From Sphingomonas sp. J315 (GTDB lineage Bacteria > Pseudomonadota > Alphaproteobacteria > Sphingomonadales > Sphingomonadaceae): a stretch of 64,000 nt of DNA. Numbering within the stretch: the stretch's first letter is position 1; every line of letters begins with the position of its first letter. The position numbers and the translations under genes are program-made. This document shows, piece after piece, positions 1 through 11,267 of the stretch. The notes beneath the pieces were generated by a model. It saw only the letters and a program-made list of their open reading frames with translations. It did no database searches and was not told where the DNA came from. The stretch spans positions 248,001-312,000 of the forward strand of contig NZ_CP088296.1 in the NCBI RefSeq assembly GCF_024666595.1, in the 5' to 3' direction.

Positions 1-345
1 CAGCGCTATGCCCCCGGCCAGCAGTTTCGCGCGCATTATGACTGGTTCAACGAACAGCAGGATTACTGGCCGGCGATGAAGGCGTCGGGCGGCCAGCGGA
101 CCTGGACGGCGATGATCTACCTTAACGATGTCGAGGAGGGCGGCGCGACCTGGTTCCCGCAGGCCGGCGTGCGCGTCGCGCCCAAGCGTGGCCTGTTGCT
201 CGCTTGGAACAATATGAAGCCCGACGGATCGCCGAACACTGGCACGCTGCACGAGGGGACGCCGGTGGTGAAGGGCGTCAAATACATCATCACCAAATGG
301 TTTCGCGAGCACGCCTGGATCAACATGCCGATCAAGACATATTGA
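1..345 (+). CDS. Prolyl 4-hydroxylase-like 2OG-Fe(II) oxygenase, C-terminal part
   Basis: The reading frame is open from the first base, so the N-terminus lies outside the window. The visible 114 residues carry the double-stranded beta-helix core of the P4H-alpha family. An HYD triad near residue 12 supplies the first iron-binding His and Asp. A distal His lies in GTLHEGTPV, and the following KYIITKWFRE holds the Lys that binds 2-oxoglutarate in this family. The expected role is hydroxylation of a protein or peptide proline using Fe(II) and 2-oxoglutarate. The substrate cannot be told from sequence. A short palindrome (about 356-377) follows the stop and separates it from the convergent receiver gene. 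Confidence 0.85.
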   Translation, partial: QRYAPGQQFRAHYDWFNEQQDYWPAMKASGGQRTWTAMIYLNDVEEGGATWFPQAGVRVAPKRGLLLAWNNMKPDGSPNTGTLHEGTPVVKGVKYIITKWFREHAWINMPIKTY

Positions 346-385
346 TCGGGTGATCTCCCCTCCCTTTCGGGGAGGGGAACAAAGG

Positions 386-775
386 TCACAGAATCATGTC
401 GTCGCCGCTGCGCAGCGCCAGCACCCGGCCGATCGTGTCGAACAAGGCGTCCATCGCCACCGGCTTGAACAGCACTTCATCGGCCCCCGCCGCAAGGCAG
501 CGTTCGCGCAGGTCGACAGCGGTGTCTGCCGTGACCACGATGATGGGCAGTTCGGCCTTGGCATCGCCGCGCGCGCGGATGCGCTCGATCGCCTCGATCC
601 CGTCCATGCCCGGCATGCGCAGGTCGACCAGAATCACGTCGTAATCGCCGGCCTCGATCATGTTGAGACCAGCTTCGGCGTGCTCGGCTTCCGCCATCGT
701 GGCACCGGCGACATTCAGCATGTCGCGCACCACGCGGCGGTTCATCGGATCATCCTCGATGAAAAGAATATTCAT
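386..775 (-). CDS. CheY-like single-domain response regulator
   Basis: A 129-residue protein made only of a receiver domain. The acidic pair is in FIEDDP near the N-terminus, the phospho-acceptor Asp in ILVDLRMPGMDG near residue 51, the Thr in VVTAD and the invariant Lys in LFKPV. It has no output domain, so it would act by protein contact or as a phosphate sink. It starts 62 bases downstream of the TPR histidine kinase gene on the same strand. That kinase has a degenerate receiver of its own, so this free receiver is a plausible true phosphorylation partner (inference). Confidence 0.85.
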   Translation of the reverse strand: MNILFIEDDPMNRRVVRDMLNVAGATMAEAEHAEAGLNMIEAGDYDVILVDLRMPGMDGIEAIERIRARGDAKAELPIIVVTADTAVDLRERCLAAGADEVLFKPVAMDALFDTIGRVLALRSGDDMIL

Positions 776-837
776 CGAGCGACCATCTCGAAAGCGGCGG
801 CTGTCCGGATCGGAGAATTCATAGGCGTGCTATCACC

Positions 838-3260
<2,423 letters not shown>

Positions 3261-3261
<1 letters not shown>

Positions 3262-4547
3262 CAACCGCTCTTGCGCCAGAAATTCTCGGTGCGGCCAAAG
3301 CTCGGGCGCATTGTCGCGACCGATTTGAAGCCTTCTTCGTCGAGGTAGCGGACAAAGGCATCGAGCGCGATCGGTCGGCTGATCAGATAGCCCTGGACCA
3401 TGTCGCAGCCCATGACGCTGAGCAGCGCGAGCGCGGCCGGGGTTTCGACGCCCTCAGCCGTGACTTCCATTTCCAGCGCATGCGCGAGGTCAATGGTCGA
3501 GCGGACGATCAGCGGATCGCGATTGCTGCTGGTCAGCTGCATCACGAACATCTTGTCGATCTTGAGCTCGGTCGCCGGCAGCTGCTTGAGATAGGCGAGC
3601 GAGGACAGCCCCGCGCCATAATCGTCGATCGCGAGCGGGATGCCGATCGCGGCGAAGGTCTGAAGGTGGCGGATCGCACTGTCGGGATCGCGGATCACGG
3701 CGGTCTCGGTAATCTCGAAGCCGATCTTCGCGCCGGATTCGCTGATGATCCGGCACGCCTCGGCAACGAAGCCGTCATCGGCGAGCAGCACGCCCGAAAT
3801 GTTGATGAACACCGGCATGTCATGGCCATGTGCGGCCATGACCTGCTGGTCGGCGATCACCTGGCGCAGCGTCCAGAGCGTGAGCCCGACGATCTCGCCG
3901 CCATCTTCCGCCGCGTTGATGAACTCACCGGGAAGGATCAGGCCGCGTACCGGATGATGCCAGCGGACCAGCGCCTCGGCACCCGTCACCGCTTCGCGAC
4001 GGACATTCACCTTGGGCTGATATTGCAGGAACAACTGGCCCGCAGCGATCGCGCGGGGCAGTTCGCGCACCAGCGCCGCGCCGTCGAACGCGGCATGGCT
4101 TTGCGACAGATCGATCGACACGATGGCCGTATCGGTGCGCGCCTGTTCCAGCGCCGCTTCGGCGCCTTCGGTCAGACGGACTTCATCATCATCGCCAAAG
4201 GGCGCGACGGCGATGCCCCAGACCAGCTGGATAAGATGACGTTCGCCATCGAGATCGACCGAACGTGCAAAGCATTGCGCCAGCCGCTCGACGAGCGCGC
4301 GGGCGTGCGTCGGGCTTTCCGCTTCAAATCCCAGTTCGATCAGCGATCGGCCGGCGGTGACTCCGCGCACGCCAGGCTCCAGTTCACCCATCCGGTCGGC
4401 AAGATCGAGGATCAGCGTGTCCGAACGCGGCCGTCCGAGATGGCGCCGCAGCGACTGAAAATTGGCGACTTCGCACAATGCGAGCACGCGCCAGCGGGTG
4501 CAGCCAGGGACCACCGGCCCCGCGCGCCGGGGCGATTGCAGTGTCAT
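3261..4547 (-). CDS. c-di-GMP phosphodiesterase with degenerate GGDEF and active EAL domain
   Basis: About 428 residues from the ATG at 4547; a TTG at 4568 is an alternative. The first ~150 residues resemble a GGDEF fold (ALCEVANFQSLRRHLG) but lack the GGDEF motif, so no cyclase activity is expected. The EAL domain has the residues needed for catalysis: EAL in GAEALVRW, FINIS, ITET, IDDYGAG, LKIDK, AEGVET and QGYLISRP. It should hydrolyse c-di-GMP to pGpG in the cytoplasm. It is the first gene of the EAL, TPR-kinase, receiver unit and is coupled to the kinase by a one-base overlap. Upstream, a different frame starting at 4650 reads like a natural N-terminus (MSDRFDPAGLRG), so a frameshift near 4500-4545 could have cut off the true start. 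Confidence 0.85.
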
Positions 4548-4815
4548 CGACGAACGGGCCGCCTGCAAGCTCAGCGCCGTCGTTCATGGCGATCCGCCCC
4601 GCCCCGAAAGGCGATCCGCGAAGTCCGGCGGGGTCGAAACGGTCAGACATGCCGTCGGGCGTAACACCGAGTGCTGAAGGAACCTTTAAGGACGCCGCGC
4701 CCGGCGCCTCTGTGACCTAGGTAGTTTTACAAGGGATCGCTAACAATTGATTCAGTATGAATTTTCAGATAACCATAATGGGGTGCGCATTCGTGTGCAC
4801 GATGGGAGAAAATAG

Positions 4816-4869
4816 ATGTTTGCACTCTTTTTCCGGGAAACCGGCGGCGACGACATTCGTCCCTGGTAA
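4816..4869 (+). CDS. Possible 17-codon small ORF in a short transcript
   Basis: An ATG at 4816 is preceded by GGGAG seven bases upstream and reads 17 codons to TAA at 4867 (begins MFALFFRETG). The frame sits inside an AT-rich patch and is followed 80 bases later by a clear intrinsic terminator on the same strand, so a discrete short transcript is plausible. Whether the peptide matters, or the transcript is a small RNA or leader, cannot be told. Very short frames arise by chance, hence the low confidence. Confidence 0.25.
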   Translation: MFALFFRETGGDDIRPW

Positions 4870-4948
4870 CCCTTTTACGGCCCGGGCCGGCGGCGTGACG
4901 GATGGTCCGTCACCCTCGACTTGCCCGGGCTGATCTCCCCTAAGAATC

Positions 4949-4982
4949 GCCGCCATCCTATTGGGATTGCGGCTTTTATTTT
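4949..4982 (+). terminator. Rho-independent terminator
   Basis: Stem arms GCCGC-C-ATCC and GGAT-T-GCGGC pair with one internal mismatch around the loop TATTG, followed directly by TTTTATTTT. It ends whatever is transcribed from 4700-4900 before the SET-domain gene. Confidence 0.65.
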
Positions 4983-5192
4983 ACCTGATCCATTTCGGAC
5001 ACGAAACCTGGCACGCGCGACCGCGCGGCGATGATGTCGATCTCGGATTTGCCACTCCTGACCGTTGACTCGCGCGCGACCGGGCAAGCTCTGCTTCTCC
5101 GCCGAATCGCCGCGACTCGTGGTGACTCCACGAGTCGCGCTTTGACGCGCGAGTCGGAACAAGGTAAATGAATCCCTTCGCAAGGGGGTTTT

Positions 5193-6335
5193 ATGGCGGG
5201 CGATGTGTGGTTTCTGATCGCGATGACGTTCAGCTTTGCCGCCTATGGCGTCTATCTGCTGGGCCTTCGCCGCGCGACCGTTCGCCCCAACCGCGCATCC
5301 TGGCTGATCTGGAGCGCATCCGCCGCTGCCGAGGCCTTGACCTATGCCGCGGTGAACCCCGGATCGCCGCAAGGCTGGGTGTTCATCCTGTCCGCCGTCT
5401 GCTGCCTGGTGGTCACCGCATGCCTGTGGCGCGGGTCCAACTGGGCGCCCCCGACCACCATCGAGGCATTCTGCATGGCAGCGTGCCTCACCGCGCTGCT
5501 GATCTGGGTCGCGTTCCGCGAAGCCTATTGGGCGCATATGCTGGTGGTCGCCGCCGTGCCGGTCAGCTTCTGGCCGACCTGGGTCAGCGTGTGGAAGGAT
5601 CGCAGCTCCGAACGCTCGCCCGCATGGGGGCTGTGGACTGTCGGCGACCTCGCTACCCTGCTGGTCGCGGCGCGCGCGGGCGGCTCGGGGCCGGACGAGT
5701 TCGCGTACATCTTCGTCGAGCTGGCGTGCCATGCCAGCATCTGGTTCATGATCGGCCTGACCACGATCAACCCGCTGCGCTCGTTCGGCTGGGCGCGCGG
5801 CGGCCTTGTGGTGCTCGACCGCTATCGCCATCCGCGCAATCTGTTCGAGGTCGGCGAAAACCATCTGGGCAAGGCGGTCTATGCCACCTGTCGCTTTGCC
5901 GAGGGGGCGGAGCTGATGCGGTTTACCGGCCGCCGTTTCCATGTCGACGACATCCCCAGCCTCATGCGCGGCAGCGACGACCGTTTCGTGCAGGTGACGC
6001 CCGATCACTATATGGGGCCGTCGGGGCAGCTCGACGATCTGGTCAACCATAGCTGTGACCCCAATGCCGGGCTGCGCTTCACCGATGACGGCGTGATCCT
6101 GGTGGCGCTGCGCGATATCGTCGCGGGCGAGGAGATCAGCTGGGACTATTCGACCACGCTGGCGCAATCGAACTGGCACATGATCTGCCAGTGCCGCGCG
6201 CCGGGGTGCCGCCGCGTGATCGGCAATTTCGACACGATCGATCCCGACCGGCAGGAATTCTTCCGCGCCCGCAACCTCGTCGCCCCGTATCTGCGGCGGA
6301 AGGACGCGGTGACGCCGGTGCGGCGGGCGAGCTGA
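5193..6335 (+). CDS. Membrane-anchored SET-domain protein (PQ-loop-like 7-TM domain fused to SET)
   Basis: A 380-residue protein. Residues 1-195 contain about seven hydrophobic helices in two similar halves: RPNRASWLIW near residue 31 and RSPAWGLWTVGD near 141 occupy matching positions, as in the PQ-loop/SWEET layout of two three-helix units plus a linker helix. Residues ~205-345 form a SET domain with NHSCDPNAG (285-293, cofactor and active site), GEEISWDYS (312-320) and a Cys-rich post-SET segment CQCRAPGC (332-339). SET proteins transfer methyl groups from S-adenosylmethionine, usually to lysine. The substrate here is unknown but should lie at the cytoplasmic membrane face. Start ATG has an AAGGGGG site. 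The next gene starts 25 bases on and probably shares the transcript. The domain split is seen; the PQ-loop relation is inferred from the repeat pattern. Confidence 0.75.
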   Translation: MAGDVWFLIAMTFSFAAYGVYLLGLRRATVRPNRASWLIWSASAAAEALTYAAVNPGSPQGWVFILSAVCCLVVTACLWRGSNWAPPTTIEAFCMAACLTALLIWVAFREAYWAHMLVVAAVPVSFWPTWVSVWKDRSSERSPAWGLWTVGDLATLLVAARAGGSGPDEFAYIFVELACHASIWFMIGLTTINPLRSFGWARGGLVVLDRYRHPRNLFEVGENHLGKAVYATCRFAEGAELMRFTGRRFHVDDIPSLMRGSDDRFVQVTPDHYMGPSGQLDDLVNHSCDPNAGLRFTDDGVILVALRDIVAGEEISWDYSTTLAQSNWHMICQCRAPGCRRVIGNFDTIDPDRQEFFRARNLVAPYLRRKDAVTPVRRAS

Positions 6336-6360
6336 TCCCGATCTTCACGAAGGAGCGACC

Positions 6361-6795
6361 ATGAACGGAACAAGCGGCACCATCCTGAAACTGGCGGCCT
6401 CGCTGGCTATCCTGTTGCTGGTCATCGTGGGCGGCGGGCTGGGGTCATGTGCCGCCTATAATTCCGTCCGTGTGTGGAACGCCGAGACGGCAGGCGAAGC
6501 CGAGCTGGCGCAGGCGACGCAGAACCGCAAGATCAAGGTGCTCGAAGCCCAAGCCCGGATGGATTCCGCGGCGCTGGAGGCAAATGCCGAGATCGCCCGC
6601 GCCAAGGGTCTGGCCGAAGCGAACCGGATCGTCGCCAACAGCCTTGGCGGGCCGGAAGGCTATCTGCGCTACCTCTATATCCAGAATCTGGAACAGTCGA
6701 AGGGGCAGATCATCTATGTCCCGACGGAGGGCGGATTGCCGATCCTGGAGGCGGGGCGGTTGCGACCGGCACCGGTGCCGGCAGCGGCGGACTGA
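6361..6795 (+). CDS. Small membrane protein resembling the C-terminal tail of SPFH/stomatin proteins
   Basis: A 144-residue protein with one N-terminal membrane helix (about 9-31) and a charged, Ala/Glu-rich helical region (50-100). It ends with the segment typical of prohibitin/stomatin-type proteins: ARAKGLAEANRIVANSL, YLRYLYIQNLE and IIYVPTEGGLPILEAGR. The SPFH beta-domain itself is missing, so this is a tail-only form that might join or cap membrane scaffolds (inference). A GAAGGAG site precedes the ATG. The gap to the SET gene is 25 bases, so co-transcription is likely. Cys in GLGSC near residue 29 is only a weak lipobox. Confidence 0.6.
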   Translation: MNGTSGTILKLAASLAILLLVIVGGGLGSCAAYNSVRVWNAETAGEAELAQATQNRKIKVLEAQARMDSAALEANAEIARAKGLAEANRIVANSLGGPEGYLRYLYIQNLEQSKGQIIYVPTEGGLPILEAGRLRPAPVPAAAD

Positions 6796-6796
6796 C

Positions 6797-7471
6797 TCAG
6801 CGCTCGGACGGCGCCGCTGGCAGCGGTTCGCGCAGCGGCTTGCGTGGGCCGTTCAATTCGCGCTCAAGATCCGCAGCGATGGCGCGCGAGTCCGCATCGC
6901 GGCGCGCCCTGAGCAGGTCGCGTCGCGCCTCCATCCGCGCCCGGCGCATTGCGGTGGGTAATGCCGCGATGGCGACATATTCGCGGACCGCCTTGAGCCA
7001 GCGGGAGTCGGGCAGTGCCGTATCCTCCGCCGTGCGGGCGAAGGGATAAGACATGACGCGATACCCCTCCCCCTCGCGCTTCAGGAACAGCACGACCCAT
7101 TTTTTGGGGTGAAAGGTGAAGCGGGTGCAGCCACCGGCGTGGGCTTCGGGGTTGGCGCGGACGAGTTCGGCAGGGTCGCCGGGCGTGGCGGGTCGCACCC
7201 TCGTGCCCAGCATTCCCGGCGCTCGGGCGGTGATTTGATCGGAATGTTCCTTCGAGCTGGTTGGCCCCTTCAACGTCGTGACTGCCCTGAACCATAGCTC
7301 TGGCTCGCCGTCAGCGCTGATCCCCGGCTGCCCGACCTGCGCAACGACAATAGCGTCGGCCTCATCGACCAGTTGCAGCGTTGTCGGGACGCGGTAGCCG
7401 GGTGCGACGCTACATGCTCCGGCGACGGGCGCTGAGGCGAGAAGGGCGAGGGCAAGGACGAGGGTGCGCAT
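6797..7471 (-). CDS. Secreted protein of unknown function
   Basis: A 224-residue protein with a typical signal peptide (MRTLVLALALLASAP) ending before GACSVAPGYRVP, so the mature form starts close to a Cys. The body has alternating beta-strand character (ADAIVVAQVG, FRAVTTLKGP, KWVVLFLKREG), and the last 60 residues are a very basic, Arg/Ala-rich helix. I do not recognise a catalytic motif. The strand pattern near a leading Cys is loosely like NTR/TIMP-type domains, a weak resemblance. It lies downstream of the CHASE4 kinase on the same strand (59-base gap) and is convergent with the SPFH-tail gene, two bases apart. Longer upstream starts would run into the kinase gene and are rejected. Confidence 0.65.
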   Translation of the reverse strand: MRTLVLALALLASAPVAGACSVAPGYRVPTTLQLVDEADAIVVAQVGQPGISADGEPELWFRAVTTLKGPTSSKEHSDQITARAPGMLGTRVRPATPGDPAELVRANPEAHAGGCTRFTFHPKKWVVLFLKREGEGYRVMSYPFARTAEDTALPDSRWLKAVREYVAIAALPTAMRRARMEARRDLLRARRDADSRAIAADLERELNGPRKPLREPLPAAPSER

Positions 7472-7530
7472 GGGCCAACTCTGCTCCGGCGCTGCAATTA
7501 CGGCGAGTGACGAAACCAGTCGGGCAGATT

Positions 7531-9396
7531 TCAGGCCGCGACGTCGTCCCGCATCAATTCCGAATGCGCCAGCTCCAGCACCGCGCTTGCCCCCCTGCCC
7601 TTGCCTTCGCTCTCCAGCCTCAGGCTGCCGCCCATCGCGACCATCGAATTGGCGCACCAGTGGAGCCCGAGCCCGCCTGACTTGTGCGGGCGGGTCGAGA
7701 AGCCGCGCTGGAACAGCTGCGGAGCGGCGGCGGGGTCGAAGCCTTCGCCATCGTCGGTGATGCGGATTTCCACGCGGTCGTCATGCTCGCGGATCGACAC
7801 GCCGATGCTGCCCCCTTCCCGCCCGGTCGCGGCGATCGCCTCGGCGGCGTTGGAGAAGAGGTTGCCGATCACCTGGCTGAGCAGCACGCGGTTCGCCAGC
7901 ACCCAGTGCGGCTTCGACGGGAAGTGGAAGGCGATCGAGCTGGCGCCTGAATAGCGGGCGATCGTGGCATTGCGCGCGACCACATCGGTGACATCGCAGG
8001 TGTCGAGCGGCGGGCGTTCATGCGCCTGTTCCTGCTGACGCCCGATGATTTCGAGGACATTGTGCAGCGCGTCGCGACCGATGCCGAGCTGTTCCTTGCG
8101 GGTGTCGCGGGCCTGCGCCTCGCTCGCCAGCGCGGCAGCGACGAACGCGACGAGCTTTTGCCGGCGGGCGAGCGGGATCGAGTCGTCGGCGAGTTCGCTC
8201 AGCGCACGGTCGAGCAAAGCGCGGTCGGTCGCCGGTGCTTCGCCCAGTCCCTGGCTCAGCACGGTGCTGATCGGATTGAGCGCGTTGCGCACATTGTGCA
8301 TCACCGCGACCGCGCTTTCCGACTGGCCGAGCTTGAACGACTGCGCCTCGACCTGTTCGCGCAGATCCTTGAGCTGGCTGAGCATCGCATTGAAACTGTC
8401 GACCAGGCTGCCGATCTCGTCGCGGCGCGGGGCTTCGGTCAGGGGCACGAGATTCCCCGATCCGCGCACCACCCCCATATGCTGTTCGACCCGGTTCAGC
8501 GGGCGCAGCACCAGCCGCCCGATCATCACGCTGAGCACCGCCATCACCAACAGCATCAGCGCGGTAGTACCGACCACGGCGAGCTGGAGCATGTTGCGGC
8601 CCAGCGCGGACAGGTCGCGCTGGACGTTGAAGGTAGCGCTTGCGACGCTTTCGCCGCCCTCCCCCGGAACCGGCACCGCCACCGCGATGTCTCGCTCAGC
8701 TGCTTCGATGCGCGGTGCCGCGACGGGCGCGTCGAGCGCGATCCCCGCGCGGAGCTGCAGAAGATTGCCGAGCTGCTGCGAGGTAATCATGCGCGCCATC
8801 ACGACATGGCCGCGCGGTTCGCCGCTGCCGTCGGTGCGGCGCACCTGCGCCACGCCGATCGCGGCGATACGGTTGCCGAGGCGCGCGTAGAAGCTGGCGC
8901 TGTTATCCTTCGCCAGCGCGCGGGCGAAGTCGATGCGGCGGATTTCGGCGAGCAATTGCGCGCGCATCTGCGGCGAATCCTTCGCCGTATCCAGATCGAG
9001 CCAGCGCGCGATCACCACTTCGCCGCCGGGGCGAACATAGGCCATGCCGTTGACGCCCAGATTGACCATCGCGGAGGTGGCGAAGCTGTCTTCTTCGAAC
9101 GCGCGGTTGGGCGCGCCCATATAGTCGTAGCTCTCGTTCCAGTCGCCATAGTCGCGCACCGACGCCTCGACCTTCGAGGCATATTCGGTGAGCGCAGCGC
9201 GCGTCCGTTCGACATGGCCGTCGATCGCCTGCGCCTCCAGCTTGTCGAAGCTGGGGGTGATGACGAGGGCGAGCAGCAGGGTGATGCTGGCGGCGCCGAG
9301 CAGCGCGACCCCGGTGAGGATCGCGACGAGCTTGGCACCCAGCGAGCGCGGAATACGGGATCGGATGCGGTGGAACATGGTGTGCGGCGCGGTCAC
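7531..9396 (-). CDS. CHASE4/HAMP membrane sensor histidine kinase
   Basis: A 621-residue kinase. Membrane helices at about 22-46 and 272-293 bracket a periplasmic sensor with CHASE4 features (YGDWNESYDYM, about 83-93). HAMP follows (294-345, ending in SFNAMLSQL). The phospho-His is probably H367 in AVMHNVRNALNP, an atypical H box. The ATPase domain shows LLSQVIGNLFSNAAEA (N box), DDGEGFDP (G1) and SGGLGLHW (G2). Start is GTG at 9396, overlapping the TGA of the upstream gene as GTGA, so the two are translationally coupled; an ATG at 9378 is an alternative. It probably signals to the upstream receiver-GGDEF-EAL protein, linking an extracytoplasmic signal to c-di-GMP. Confidence 0.88.
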   Translation of the reverse strand: MTAPHTMFHRIRSRIPRSLGAKLVAILTGVALLGAASITLLLALVITPSFDKLEAQAIDGHVERTRAALTEYASKVEASVRDYGDWNESYDYMGAPNRAFEEDSFATSAMVNLGVNGMAYVRPGGEVVIARWLDLDTAKDSPQMRAQLLAEIRRIDFARALAKDNSASFYARLGNRIAAIGVAQVRRTDGSGEPRGHVVMARMITSQQLGNLLQLRAGIALDAPVAAPRIEAAERDIAVAVPVPGEGGESVASATFNVQRDLSALGRNMLQLAVVGTTALMLLVMAVLSVMIGRLVLRPLNRVEQHMGVVRGSGNLVPLTEAPRRDEIGSLVDSFNAMLSQLKDLREQVEAQSFKLGQSESAVAVMHNVRNALNPISTVLSQGLGEAPATDRALLDRALSELADDSIPLARRQKLVAFVAAALASEAQARDTRKEQLGIGRDALHNVLEIIGRQQEQAHERPPLDTCDVTDVVARNATIARYSGASSIAFHFPSKPHWVLANRVLLSQVIGNLFSNAAEAIAATGREGGSIGVSIREHDDRVEIRITDDGEGFDPAAAPQLFQRGFSTRPHKSGGLGLHWCANSMVAMGGSLRLESEGKGRGASAVLELAHSELMRDDVAA

Positions 9397-11267
9397 CCGT
9401 GGGTGCCGGTAGCCGGTGCCGTTGGCGTTTCCTCATCGCCCATGAATCGTTCGTGCGCCGCGCGGATCGCGACATCGGCCTCGAGCGGGCGGGCGAGGAA
9501 ATAGCCCTGAACATGGCTGCACCCGGCGACGCGCAACGCGGCGAGATGCCCCTCGGTCTCGACGCCCTCCGCCACGACCTCCAGCCCCAGCGCGCGACCG
9601 AGATGGATGATCGAGTGGACGATCGCGGCGCTCTCACGCTCGCGGCCCATGCCGTCGATGAAGCTGCGGTCGATCTTCAGGCAATCGAGCGCGAATTTGC
9701 GGATATTGTAGAGCGAGGAATAGCCGGTGCCGAAATCGTCGAGCGCGATGCGGAAGCCCATCTGGCGCAGGCGGTACAGCGTCTCCGCGGCGCGCTCGGC
9801 ATTGTCGAAGATCGCGGTTTCGGTGATCTCGATCTGCACGCGATTGGGTTCGATTCCCGCGCGCTGCACCCGCTCGACGACATGGCCGACGAAATTCTGT
9901 CGGCGGAACTGGCGCGGCGAGAAATTGACCGAGACATATTGCCCCGGCCATTTGGCGAGCATCGTCAGCGCTTCGTCCAGCACCCAGTCGCCCAATTCGT
10001 GGATCAGGTTCGATTCCTCGGCGATCGGGATGAACATGCCGGGCGAGATCGGACCATATTCGGGGCTGTTCCAGCGCAGCAATGCTTCGAATGCGACAAT
10101 CTCCAGCCGGTCGCGCGCGACGATCGGCTGATAGACGAGGCGCAGCTCGCCATTGGCGATCGCCTGGCTGAGGCCGCCTTCGATCTGGCGGCGGAAGCGG
10201 ATCGATCCGTCCATGCTCTCGTCGAACACGCGCACCACGCCGCGGCCGGCTTTCTTCGATTCATTGAGCGACAGGTCGGCGCGGCGCATCACGTCGATCG
10301 GGTCGTGCTTCATACCCGGCTCGACGATGACCAGGCCAGCCGAGGCCGATCCCTGCACCGAATGGCCGAACACGGTGAAGGTCTTGGCGCACGCCAGCAG
10401 CAGGCGCTCGACCGCCTCGACCGCCTCACCCTCGCCCGCCACCTTCATCAGCACCGCGAATTCGTCGCCGCCCAGCCGTGCGACAAAGCCGCCCGGCGGG
10501 ACCGCGCCCTCGATCGTCGTGCACACCATGCGGATCAGCTCGTCGCCCGCGAGATGGCCGAACGTGTCGTTGACCAGCTTGAACCGGTCGAGGTCCATCA
10601 TCGCCATCGCGAAGGTATCAGGACCGCGCACATGATCGGTCAGCGCACGCATGAAGGCCAGCCGGTTGGGCGCGTCGGTCAGGCTGTCGTGATTGGCGAG
10701 ATGGCTGGCCTTGCTCTCGTTCGCGGCGAGCTCCGCCTTCTGCTCCTCGAGCAGCGCCATCGCGGCGGCGAGCTGCTGATCGACTTCCCAGCGCTTGCCC
10801 AATGCGGTCGCGGTCTGGACGACCTCCTCCACCTGGAACGGCTTGGCGATGTAGAAGATCTTGTCGGCGGGACCGGCGGCGCGGCTGATTTCGAGCGGGG
10901 AGAAGTCCGAATAGCCGGTGACGATCACGATGTTGATGTCGGGATCGATCGCGCGGATGCGCTTGGCGGTTTCCTTGCCGTCGATGCCGGGTGGCATGCG
11001 GATGTCGATGAACGCGACCGGGAAGGGCTCGCCATTCTCCCTGGCGCGCGCGACGGCTTCGACGCCGTCCAACCCCTGCATGCAATGGACCGTCTCGAAC
11101 GCCGGGCGATCCTGCGCTGGCGCAGCATCAACCTCGTCGTCGCCGAACAGCTCGGCGGCCATCGCGTCGAGCGCCGCGCCCTGTGCCGCGCCTACGCCAT
11201 TGCCCTTGAAGCACTGACGATAGGATTCATGCATCCCCGCTTCGTCGTCCACGATCAGAATGCGCAA
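9393..11267 (-). CDS. Receiver-GGDEF-EAL c-di-GMP signalling protein
   Basis: A 624-residue protein starting at TTG 11267, with a GGGGA site seven bases upstream. The N-terminal receiver has LIVDDE and the phospho-Asp at about residue 88 (FIDIRMPPG), about 35 residues later than usual, because an Ala-rich, acidic insert occupies about 24-58; the Lys is in IAKPF. The GGDEF domain (about 190-350) has an intact LGGDEF (265-270). The EAL domain (about 360-615) has FEALLRW, VNFS, ITET, DDFGTG, LKIDRSF, AEGVET and QGYFLARP. Both cyclase and phosphodiesterase motifs are present, so the net activity is not predictable. It is coupled to the downstream CHASE4 kinase gene. Confidence 0.92.
   Translation of the reverse strand: MRILIVDDEAGMHESYRQCFKGNGVGAAQGAALDAMAAELFGDDEVDAAPAQDRPAFETVHCMQGLDGVEAVARARENGEPFPVAFIDIRMPPGIDGKETAKRIRAIDPDINIVIVTGYSDFSPLEISRAAGPADKIFYIAKPFQVEEVVQTATALGKRWEVDQQLAAAMALLEEQKAELAANESKASHLANHDSLTDAPNRLAFMRALTDHVRGPDTFAMAMMDLDRFKLVNDTFGHLAGDELIRMVCTTIEGAVPPGGFVARLGGDEFAVLMKVAGEGEAVEAVERLLLACAKTFTVFGHSVQGSASAGLVIVEPGMKHDPIDVMRRADLSLNESKKAGRGVVRVFDESMDGSIRFRRQIEGGLSQAIANGELRLVYQPIVARDRLEIVAFEALLRWNSPEYGPISPGMFIPIAEESNLIHELGDWVLDEALTMLAKWPGQYVSVNFSPRQFRRQNFVGHVVERVQRAGIEPNRVQIEITETAIFDNAERAAETLYRLRQMGFRIALDDFGTGYSSLYNIRKFALDCLKIDRSFIDGMGRERESAAIVHSIIHLGRALGLEVVAEGVETEGHLAALRVAGCSHVQGYFLARPLEADVAIRAAHERFMGDEETPTAPATGTHG

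Larger units (their letters stand above)
4548..5192. other. 645-base gene-poor region
   Basis: Apart from the small ORF and terminator listed separately, no convincing gene is present. A patch around 4735-4785 is clearly more AT-rich than the surroundings and looks promoter-like, but no clean -35/-10 pair with normal spacing could be assigned. An 8-bp perfect stem (GTGACGGA, loop TGG) lies at 4895-4913, and GGCCCGGGCC at 4879-4888 is self-complementary. The stretch 4985-5190 up to the SET-domain gene holds nothing recognisable beyond its ribosome binding site. Confidence 0.5.
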
